From Adiantum capillus-veneris (Eukaryota > Streptophyta > Polypodiopsida > Polypodiales > Pteridaceae): a DNA stretch of 64,000 bases. Of this stretch, positions 46,700-57,372 are shown piece by piece (within the stretch, counting starts at the first letter, position 1; the number at the start of each line of letters is the position of its first letter). The notes beneath the pieces were generated by a model, which worked only from the letters and a program-made list of their open reading frames with translations, did not search any database and had not been told where the DNA came from. Both the position numbers and the translations under genes were made by a program. The stretch covers positions 17,643,478 to 17,707,477 of the forward strand of contig CM043961.1 in NCBI GenBank assembly GCA_014529385.2. The letters are read 5' to 3'.

Positions 46700-48173
46700 T
46701 CAATAACCATAGAATTCATTTCATATCCATCATCTAACCCAGACGTTTTATGCTAGAAAGGCTCCATTTAGCACATTAACACAAAAATGCTAACGTAGAA
46801 TGATACCTAAAGCACATTTGAAAATGAGGCTTAATCTTAAGCTCCATCCTAAGGCTTAAGTCTCAAAGTTTAGGCTTTTTATGCTTATGTTTGAAGTTTA
46901 AAATGTAAGTCCTAAGCCCTTTTTAGTCTTCATCATTCACTATGTGAAAACCTTTTATACTATGTGCACTGAAGACCTATTTATAAAATCTCTTATCTAT
47001 AAATTTTTCAAGGTATCATCCAATTTTCTTCATAATCTATAAGTATTTTGTTATTTGTAACATTTTTTTTCTACAATGCTCATGAGACTGGACTCATATG
47101 GTAGTGCTACACTAACATACAAAGGCAAGGCTTGAACTTAAGTTCGATCCTACAAAATAAATTTCAGTTTCTTGTTATAGATTATGACTCTTTCTCTTTC
47201 TTAACATATGTAATCTCTACAATAGGATATGAAATTGTGAGCTTCACTTGGAAGTACTGAGGTAGGATTCTATGACAAGGACTTTTGTTGTTGAGGTAGG
47301 ATTCTATGACAAGGACTTTTGAGGCTCAAACTTAAGTTCATGCCTAAGGCTTAAGTCTTAACCTTAAGCTTATGTTTCAAGTGTAAGGCTTAAATCTCAA
47401 GCCATGTCTAGTCTCAACGCATTCACTATGTATAAAATTATTATATTGTGCACATCTAGGGCCTATTAAAAAAACCTCTTAACTATGAAATTTTTCAAGG
47501 TATGATCCTTTTTACTTCATGATCCATAAGTATTGCTATTTGGAAGATTATATTACTACAATGCTCTTGATATTGGCCTAACATGGTAGTGCTCATGAGC
47601 TCGGCCTCACATGGTAGTGCTACACTAACATGTGGAGGCAAGGTTCAAACTTAAGTTCGAGCCTACAAACTAAATTTCAATGCCTTGTTAGGTACAAAGA
47701 CATTATGAGTTTCACGTAACATATGCAAGTGCTACACTAGGATATGGAAGTTCAAGTCTCACTTAGAACTACTCAGCCATGACGTTTTTGATTGAAGTTC
47801 ATACACAAGTGCTTCACTATCTCTCCTTGTTAGGCTTGAACTTAAGTTTGAGCCTCATTAGTGTTTGGTAATGCTTCATTATTGTCTCACCAAAACCAAA
47901 ATTTCTTACTCTTAATACACATCTGTATGTTAGCTATGCTTTGTGAATTGACACTTTAAATAAAGACATGTGCTTTGTGATGGCTCAAACTCAAGTTTGA
48001 TCCCCCCCATCATTTAAAAAAAAAACAACAATTAAATCTAATTAAAATGACATACTTTTAGATAAAGACACAAGATAGTATTAAGAAAATAGTGTTTGAA
48101 GGACATAAAGTATCATAATTGATTAATTCAATACACTATCCTGCCTTTTTATACTTTAGGAGTCTGTTGGTAC
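46700..48173. repeat. Spacer with scattered palindromic units
   Basis: About eight diverged copies of the palindrome CTCGAACTTAAGTTCGAG occur (clear ones at about 47128, 47328, 47645, 47828, 47985), some next to GTAGTGCTACACTAACATA as in the main array. A 33-bp stretch, GAGGTAGGATTCTATGACAA..., is duplicated at 47257-47321. No gene is visible. Confidence 0.75.
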
Positions 48174-48215
48174 ATGATAATGGCATGCATCATTAAACCT
48201 AGTTTGAAAAATGCT

Positions 48216-51200
48216 CTAAGAAGCATTCGCACCTTGTTCATCAACTACTACAATGTCTTGAGGGGCTCTATCATCCTCTTGTGCATCCTCATTGCCTGCA
48301 TCATCATCCTCATTATCTTCATCATTTTCTTTTGCACACTCAACATCCACAGATGGACTCATTTCTCCAGCATTGTCTGACCCCCCTTGATGATCAAAAT
48401 TCGTAGCTTCTTGAACCTCACTATCATCCGTGATGTCTACGTTATCGTTGTCTTCATTTCCATCAACATCCTCTCCACTGGTTTGTTGCTCATCGATGTC
48501 AAGATTGTTAAGGTCTTCTTTTTCTTTATCATCCAGCTCCACTGTTTGTCTCGCAAGTGATGCTTGACTTGCACCACAACACTTCTGCAAGGACGGTTTG
48601 CTCTCCAAAAGACTAGAGCATTGAGATTCTAACTCCATTGCTTCAAAATCATCTTTACATAGAGCAATTTCCCTTCTCTTCTTCGACAAGCTTTGCTCCA
48701 ACACAACTCCACTGCAAAAAAAATCCAAAACATAGTTTTGCTCAGAACAAAACCCTGTGATAAGGCCATCAATGAAGTTTCTATCAATAAATTCATGATC
48801 CTTGCCACAAGAGCCTGAGAAAAAGACTCTTTTTGTATGAGCTTTGTCAATAGCCTCAAATTTATCAACCTTGCTAACAAAAAAAGCAACCATTGTAGAG
48901 TCCACAGTTCTATCTATCCATGAGTCATCTCTTGTTTCTTGGATATTTCCATATTCAATATGGACCTTAGTTGACTGGCTAGAAACCCCTTCAACAAGCA
49001 TTCCGATATTGATGAAATCAATGAAACACACTAGCACATATTTGTATTGTGCATTCAATGTGTTTAGATTGAGTGCCAAATTTGCAAAAAAATCTATAGA
49101 GAGCTTTTCTTTAGTACCATGAAGATCCAAGACAACCAATTGAAATGATATGTGCTGTGTATTGCAAAAGTCTTTGATCTTCCCCATATCAAATCCCACC
49201 CCCTTGATTCTCCATGGAATAGACTCATCTTGAGATATTATGCCCATATTAGCTCTATAAAGATGATTGAGGAGAGTTATTACACTTTTTGGAAGTGAGA
49301 GTGGAGTCTTCTTTGCTCTGTTGAGGGAGTCCTTGACATAGTACTGGCTATAGCTCCTCATTTGATTGTACTCATGCTCTCCCAGCTTGTACTTCTAACA
49401 AACTTGCTCCCAAGATAAATTTTCCCTTGTCAAATCAAAGAAGAATGATATTATTGCTTCTTTCAACACTCGATGTGTTTTTAGCTTCCAAGCCATCTCA
49501 TCCATGTCCATTCTATGAGGGGTATGCTTGCTCTTCTTTAGCAAGATGGTTTTGTCCAGGATTGCATTTTGTAGTTCAAGAACTTTTTTATTCTCGAGGC
49601 CTAAAATGCACGTGAACAATGTAGGTGCCAGTGTTGCTGTGCCAGGTGCTTGTCGAATCTGACCACCCTTCATAGTTAGAAATTTAGGATTTTTGTTGGA
49701 ACCTTCGTCAATTGTTTCTCCCTTTGTATTTGGTAGCAAGCCTCGAGCATATTGTCTCATGATCTTGACCCAATTCTTCCATATCTTCTCATCACATAGA
49801 AGCAAATGCAAGTCCGTCTTGACCCAATTCTTCCATATCTTCTCATCACATAGAAGCAAATGCAAGTCCGTCTTGACAAATCCCTTTTGAAGTGTGTGCT
49901 CTTTTGTCTCAACAAAGGTCTGCAAAATTGAAAATTTCAACATCAATATTGACAAGGCTCTAACTTGTGGGATTGAGACGCATACTTAATAAGTTCAAGC
50001 CTAGCTAGATTGAATTGTTTCTTTATATGCTCACATACATCTATGCAAAGTCCAAAATACATGGGTATATGTAAGTGGGGCTCAAACTTAAGTTCGAGCC
50101 TCGTTTAGCCTCATATGCAAGTGACACTAAATCTTAAGTTAAAACCTAAATTTAAGTTCTAAATGAGCACATGGAGGTCTTGCTTGAACCTATGATAGAC
50201 TCTAGTTTCCAAATAGATATTGATTAAAAAGACTCACATCCATGTTTTCAAAGAACCTTCCAAGCCTCAAAGTCCTTCTTGGTTTGGTTGACACCATGTG
50301 GTGGCTTAGAAGGACAACCATTTGCATGCCATTGTGCTTGCGCTTGCATAAGTTGGTCAAGAAATGGCTCCTTTTGCATTGACATTGCAACAGATAGGTT
50401 CGCATCTTTGGAGATTTCATGAGAGATCTTTGGTGGGCAATTGAGAATAATCTTTGATCGTCTATATTTGAATTGTTGACGCAATTGAGGGGTAACCTTT
50501 GCAACGTTTGCACCGTGCAAACGATTTGCAGCACTGATGGAGTGTTGTCCAGAGATAATCCAGTAATCAACATTGCGAACATCCTCTTTGGCAAGTTTGT
50601 CAAGAGGATGTTTTTTGGAAGGATCACAAGGCATCAAAATTGCTAGTATCTCCTCTTGCTTTGGTTCTTGAATGAAGTCTAACGTCAAATCCTAACCCAA
50701 TCTAGATTTAATGTTCTGTACACATAGTTTGATGGAGTAGGAAAACACCTTGTCACGTCAATGCTAAAGACTTCATTGATCCCAAAAGGATAGAATCCCT
50801 TCTTGATTTCTAAAGAGGTCAATGCCTTGTTATCTTCGGATGGAGTTTCCATGTCCATCAACTCCTCTTCAGAAACCTCTTTTTCTTCTGCACTCTTTTT
50901 CATCTTCCTCTTTGCTAGTTTTTGTCGATCTTCCTCAAGAGTAGAATCATCCTTTGCCTTTCTTTTTCTTCTGAGTCCTTGTGCATCTTGCCCTTGTGAA
51001 CCTTCTTGCTCCTCTAAATTAATGGTGGCAGTGATCTTCTATACATGTGTTGAAGCGCTTGCACGGGCACCTCTTGATGCTACAAGTGCACTCCTAACTA
51101 TGGCTTTCCCTGTCTTCTCCACAACTTTCTTAGGTAGTGCCCCTATTGGTTTCTTTGTAGGTACAATCTTCTTTGGTAAGCTCAAGACTTGCTTTGCATG

Positions 51201-51722
51201 TTTCACTGCCTTCACTAGGTCTTCCACACAGTCCACACCCGAGTCTTCTTGATTAGTGAAGCTGGAGATCTTCAATCCTAATTTTACAATAGAATTTTCT
51301 TTTCCTAGTTTGCTACCATTCATGTCTGCTACATGAAAAGTGCCCAATGATAAGAAAAACTTGTTTGCATTTGTGGTCTCTCCAATAGGTAGCACATTAC
51401 ATGCAAGGCATGGAATTGCTGTTGCATCCACATCATCTTTGACACCCACAACAATCCCCATGTCTCCATATTTCACATCACCTTGTGACAAATATAGATG
51501 GATGTCACCTTTGTAGTTTGCATCTGTATCGTAGGTATCCACAAACCACTTCACTCCTTCTTCTTTTGTTAACTCAAAGGTCTTGTCAACCTTTATTCTT
51601 GGAGCAGTAGTTTTGGCGTGAGTGGACATTCCAAGAACATCGAGTGTGAAGACTTGTGCACCCTGCTCTGGTATACTTGGTACATTGGAAGCCTCCATTC
51701 CTAAAACAACCAAAAAGAACAA
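48216..51722 (-). pseudogene. ParB-like plus degenerate DNA-methylase-like protein, two exons
   Basis: The gene reads right to left. Exon 1 (51722 to about 50222) gives an unknown domain of 225 residues (VDKTFELTKEEGVKWFVDTY, GDMGIVVGV), a Lys/Glu-rich linker, then NEVFSIDVTRCFP. A frame change near 50690 leads to the ParB-like stretch RNVDYWIISGQHSISAANRL, where GQHS is the usual ParB-fold signature, and a helical segment. An intron of about 300 bp (donor GAT/GTGAGT near 50220, acceptor TTTTGCAG near 49922) contains one palindrome. Exon 2 has a duplicated 18-residue unit (DLHLLLCDEKIWKNWVKT), then FQLVVLDLHG and YVLDFFCSGVVLEQSLSKKRR (48735-48670), which resembles the late AdoMet motif of N4/N6 DNA methylases. 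The DPPY-type site is not clear. The tail is very acidic. In-frame TAG stops lie at 51039 and 49395, and a frame break near 50270. Confidence 0.5.
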
Positions 51723-51779
51723 TGTTAGAACCTAAACAAGGAGCATATGTTTAAGTTAAATAGTACATTTTAAAAAAAA

Positions 51780-54330
51780 TACTAGCATGTGTAGGCAAGG
51801 CTTGAACTTAAGTTTGAGCCAAAAGATGTTGTTTTGTACCCTTGCTAGCCACAAGGATGTCATGAGAGTAGTCTTGCAAGTTAGTGCTACATTAAATTTG
51901 AGCCTAAAAGTGAAGCTCTATGAATTTTCTAGCTAGAAGGATGTCATGAGGCTAGGCATGCACCCTAGTGCTACATTAGCATATGGATAGGAAGTTCAAA
52001 CCTAAGTTTGAGCCTAAAAGTGATTTTTTATTCCCTGATGCACTTGAGGCTCGAACTTAAGATCGAGCATAAAGGTGCTATTCTATGCCCTTGATAGCCA
52101 CAAATATGTCATCAAGCTAGCCTTCCATGCTAGTGCTACACTCAAATATGCAAGTGGGGATCAAACTTAAGTTTGAGCCTCTTGTCATTGGTAACCAAAA
52201 GGATGCCATGAGGCTAGACTTAAGTTCAATCCTAAGTGTTTTTCTATTCTTGCATGAATCCTAAAAGGACTTAGTGAATATAGATTTTCATGATAGTGCT
52301 ATACTAACATATCTAGGTGAGGCTCGAACTTAAGCTCGAGCCTCTTGCCTCTGGTAGCCACAAGGATGTCCCTCGGCTAGCCTTACACCCTAGTGCTACA
52401 ATAGCATATGCAAATAATGCTAGCCACAAGGATGTCATGAGGCAAGCCTTGCATCCTAGTGCTAAAGAATATGCACTTGAGGCTCGAACTTAAGATCGAG
52501 CCTAAATGTGTTCTTCTATGCCCTTGGTAGCAACAAAACCTACATGCTAGTGCTACTCTAGTATATGCAAGTGAGGATCGAACTTAAGTTTGAGCCTACT
52601 GGCATTGGTAGCCACACAGATGTCATGAGGCTAACCTTACACCCTAGTGCTAAAGTAACATATACAGTTGATGCTCAAACTTAAGTTCAAGGCAGACTTG
52701 CTATATTAGCATATGTAGGCAAGGTTCGAACTTAAGCTCGAGCCTCTTTCCCTAAGTAGCCACAAGGATGTCATTAAGCCAGACTTGCTACAATAGCATA
52801 TGTAGGCAAGGTTTGAACTTAAATTTGAGCCGCTTTCTCTAAGTAGACACAAGGATGTCATTAAGTTAGACTTGCTATACTAGCGTAAGTAGGCAAGGTT
52901 CAAACTTAAGTTTGAGCCTCTTTCCCTAAGTAGCCACAAGGATGTCATTCAGATAGCCTACATTGCATATGTAGGCAAGGTTTAAACTTAAATTTGAGCC
53001 GCTTTCCCTAAGTATCCACAAGGATGTCATTAATTTAGACTTGCTATACTAGCATATGTAGGCGAGGTTCGAACTTAAGTTCAAGCCTCTTTCCCTAAGT
53101 AGCCACAAGGATATCCCTCGGCTAGCCTTACACATTGGTGCTACAATATCATATGCAATTGAGGATTAAACTTAAGTTTGAACCTAAAGGTGGTGTTCTG
53201 TTCCCTTGGTATCCACAAGGATGTCATGAAGCTAGACTTTCATGCTAGTTCTATACTAGCATATGTAGGCAAGGCTCAAACTTAAATTCGAGCCTCTTGC
53301 CCTTAGTAGACACAAGGATGTCATGAGGAAAGCCTTGCATCCTAGTGCTACACTAGCATATGAAAATGAGGCTTGAACTTAAGGTGCTATTCTATACCCA
53401 TGGTAGCCACAAGGATGGCATTAGGCTTGCATTCTAGTGCTACACTAACCTATGAAAGTGAGGATCAAACTTAAGTTCGAGCCTCTTGGAATTAGTATCT
53501 CTAAAGGATGAGTCTAGACATACTCCCTAGTGCTACAATAGCTTATACAATTGAGGCTTGAACTTAAGCTCGAGCCTCAAAGTGTTTTTCTTTTCCTTTG
53601 GTATCCACATGGATCTCATGAAGCTATGCATGCATCCTAGTGCTATACTGACATTTGTAGGCAAGTTCTACACTTAAGTGCAAGCTTTTTCCCATTGTTT
53701 GCTACAAGGATGCTATTCTATGACCTTAGTAGCTATAAGGGTTTCACAAGGCTAACCTTTCCCCCTAGCGCTACAGTATGAAATACTCAAACTTTAGCTT
53801 GAGTCTAAAGATATTTTGCCATGTCCTTGATAGCCACAAGGATGTCATGAGGTTGTGCCCTTGCATAGTAGGGCTACACAGCTAGCAAGGCTCTTTCCAT
53901 TAGTAGCTACAAGGATGTTAGGAGGCAAGCCTTGCATCCTAGTTCTAAAGAATATGCACTTGAGGCTCGAACTTAAGATCGAGCCTAAAGGTGTTCTTCT
54001 ATGGCCTTGGTAGCAACAAGCCCTACATGATGGTGCTACTCTACTATATGCAAGTGAGGATCAAATTTAAGTTTGAGCCTATTGGCATTGGTAGCCACAC
54101 AGATGTCATGAGGCTAACCGTACACCCTAGTGCTAAAGTAATATATACAGTTGAAGCTCAAACTTAAGTTCAAGGCAGACTTGCTATATTAGCATATGTA
54201 GGCAAGGTTCGAACTTAAGCTCGAGCCTCTTTCCCTAAGTAGCCACAAGGATTCCATTAAGCCAGACTTGCTACAATAGCATATGTAGGCGAGGTTCAAA
54301 CTTAAATTTGAGTCGCTTTCCCTAGAGCTA
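51780..54330. repeat. Array of about 26 palindromic repeat units
   Basis: Units of about 80-120 bp follow the plan: GCATATG(TAGGC)AAG, then the palindrome CTCGAACTTAAGTTCGAG with a centre CTTAAG, then GTAGCCACAAGGATGTCATGAGGCTAG and CCTAGTGCTACACTA. Clear palindromes at about 51808, 52050, 52148, 52322, 52482, 52575, 52726, 52898, 53067, 53273, 53463, 53552, 53964, 54211 and 54294. Substitutions are often matched on both arms. A block of about 410 bp occurs twice (about 52430-52840 and 53905-54310). Confidence 0.9.
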
Positions 54331-55053
54331 TTATGCTCTGGCCCTGGTTAAGTCTCAAGCACTTGCATGAGGCAACACTATCATGCTAAAATATCCACAA
54401 TAAGCTCATGAGGTCACACTAGAGTGGAATACGCTAGTGCTTTGAGAGCATTAGAAGGTGAGGTTTAAGCTACATCAGCTCATTGTTCTAGTTTCTCAAC
54501 AAGGAAACAAGGCACCAAAAATGAGCTAAAAATCAAAAGCAAAGAATCTACGTCAAGTGGAAATGTCACACTCAATACCCAACGAAGTAAGTGTTGTTAT
54601 CTATCTTTTTCTTTAAGTAGATTAATTACTTAATTACACTTTTAAAAAAAGTTAATAAAAGTACTTATTGATTAATTAATCTAATTAAAGAATAGCCACT
54701 TACTTTCAATTTATAGAGCGTGCTTTTAAACGTAGTTGTAGTTTGATTAACTTAATGATATAGTTTAAAAGGTGTATCAAGGAGACGGTAGCAAACAATA
54801 ATGTGTATAAGTAGTCATTAGAAGTAGATTAAATAGAGATTAGAAACCAATAGAATGATATTGAAGACTGAACTTTTGAGATGCAGGTTTAGGAGAGATT
54901 AAGAGGAAGGGAGGGAGTGATTAAGAGGAGGCAAGGGAGATTACATAGAGAGATTAGGGAGTGATTAAGAGGAGGCAAGGAGATTACACAGAGAGATTAG
55001 GGAGTGATTAAGAGGAGCTGAGGGTAATTACATAGAAAGATTAGAAGAAGACA

Positions 55054-55129
<76 letters not shown>

Positions 55130-56265
55130 AAGAAGTGCACCTGGATAAGCCTTTCGAATTTGAAATTCAAATTTCAAATCTAAATTGCAATTAGATCTTT
55201 ACCTGCAATCAAAAAGAGAAAGATATGCACACACACACACACAAAGTTAATGTAGAGCGTTTTGGGACTGCAAATAGATTCATAGAGGAGAGGGAGATGG
55301 GAAAGTAAAGAGCCATACCTGTCACGTCATCGTTAGATTTTTCACAGTCTGCACAAAAACTGAAACCATGTTTTAATGTAGAAGAGAGAGAGGGAGAGAG
55401 GGAGAGGGAGAGGGAGAGATAGAGAAACCAAAACCATGTTTTAATGTAGAAGAGAGAGAGGGAGAGAGAGAGATAGAGAATTAATATAGAGTTGTGAAAA
55501 AGAGCCTTATGGGGCCGCGAGCAGATTCGTAGAGGGCAAGGAGATGCGGAAGTAAAGAGTCTCACCTGTTGCGCCGTCGTCGAATTCGTCACAGTCTATA
55601 GAAAAATCCAAACCTATTATAATATAGAAGGTTTTAAAAGCATTAAAAAGCCTTTAATAGCTTTTCCCACCAACCCTAGGAAGGTTAGATTAGCAAACTC
55701 ACATGCGTGGACCAAAACTAATGGTTTTCATGATGGTTAAAAGAAGTGGAAAAAAAACTTTTCACAAAAATCAACATAACTTTCACATACGGAGTCCGAT
55801 GGCAAAACTTTTTTTATGAGCAAGTAGCTTGAGAGCGGCTCTACGTTTACAACAGTTTCTATAAGCAGTTTTTTTAAAAAACGACGTTTAAGGGGTCAAA
55901 AAATTCGACGAAGTTAGGGGTGTCTAGAACTAGTTTTTTGAGAGTTTTGGGAAAATAATACTCACAAGTTGGACATAGTTTTGACTTCCCTTGGCTAAAA
56001 CCTCTTAGGATCAATGAGAGAGGGACCCACCTCCACCAACCCTCTTCCTTAACCGATTTCATTGCACCTTTTTGCATGTAAAATTGTCCTGCTACAACAC
56101 GTAAAACACCAGGACTATAATCACCAAGAATCGATTTACACATAAACAACTGAGAAAAAAACCTCATTGTATTTTGAATGTCCATCAAGGCTCAATTGTC
56201 ATAGCATAATCTCCAAGGACACCTATACTCGAACTAATCTCCCATCCTAAAAGAAAACTATATGA
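54331..56265. repeat. Non-coding DNA with tandem duplications and CA/GA runs
   Basis: Three copies of GGGAGTGATTAAGAGGAG-type units (54905-55045), a CA run (55053-55086), a GA run (55088-55128), and two related blocks (55255-55440 and 55485-55620) sharing GATTCATAGAGG-GGAGATG-GAAGTAAAGAG and TCACAGTCT. A minus-strand frame at 55874-56188 has no recognised domain. I see no gene. Confidence 0.65.
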
Positions 56266-57245
56266 CTAACTAGGCTCGAACTTAAGTTTGAGCCACTCAT
56301 GCAACTACTTTGAAGCCTCACCTTCTTGTAAGCTCCGACTCTTTTGATAGGTCATTCAAGGAAACTTAGGTTTGATGTAAAGATCATCATTACCTTGGCT
56401 CCACCTTACAACTCTTTAAATGTATAATATAGCTCAAACTTCAATTTGAGTCTCCTTCCAAATTCAAGGCTACTTCAACATAGCTTGGGTTTTTTCTCAC
56501 ACCTGTTGTTGCTCGTAGATTTCTAACACTTGAATGTGCATCTATGCTCAAAATTGAGTTTAAGCCTTCTACCAAATTCCATGGGTGCCTCCATGTAACT
56601 TGGGCTACATCTTGCAACCCGTGTGACAGGTACTAACACTTGGATGTACATTTAGGCTCAAACTTGAGATCGAGCCACCTAGAAAATTCCATGCTTGCCT
56701 ATATGAAACTTTGGCTTTGTGAAACTCTTTCTATCTAGGTATTTATAGCACTCAGATGTACATCTAGGATCAAACTTGAGCTTGAGCCTCCTACCGTCGT
56801 GCATGGGTTGACTCAATATAGCTTGAGATCCATCTTGCAACTATTTTAAGCTAAAGATTTCTAGCACTTTGACCTACATTTAGGCTCCATCTATGCTCCG
56901 GAATTGTAACTTAAGCACCATCTTGGATCTATTTTCAGCTTTAGATTTCTACCACTTAGATGTACATTTAGGCTCAAACTTGAGCTCGAGCCTCCTACCA
57001 TCCCCAATGGGTTGATTCAATATAACTTGAGATCCATCTTGTAACTCTTGTGAGCTATATATTTCTAGCAGTTGGATGTGCATAAAGGCTCCATCCTCCT
57101 ATCAAATTCCATGGGTGCCTCTGCAATGTAACATAGTCCCTATCTTGCAACTCTTGTCAGCTTTAGATTTCTAGCACTTGGATGTACATACAGGCTCAAA
57201 CTTGAGCTCGAGCCTCCTACCATCCTCCACGGATTGACTCAGTGT
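56266..57245. repeat. Second palindrome cluster, upstream of the transposase
   Basis: At least six units, with palindromes at about 56275, 56440, 56545, 56665, 56770, 56970 and 57195. Here the centre is usually CTTGAGCTCGAG rather than CTTAAG, and the spacer phrase is AGATTTCTAGCACTTGGATGTACAT. These lie just before the transposase exon and form a distinct subfamily. Confidence 0.85.
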
Positions 57246-57372
57246 ATATTTTCTTAATTGAATGGGATGCAAGATTTTGCCAAAATTGTGAGTGTATCTT
57301 GGGAATGCATTAAATTTTGAGTTATATGTTCAGACATACAATTTTACTCATATCTCTTGATTTTCTCAAAAA

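Noticed and set aside
51780..54330. CRISPR-like array of repeats
   Set aside because: Units vary in length and sequence, the spacers are themselves repeated, there are no cas genes and the context is a plant nucleus.
55209..55592. Minus-strand frame of 127 residues
   Set aside because: It is Leu/Ser-rich from GA/CT repeats and spans a tandem duplication.
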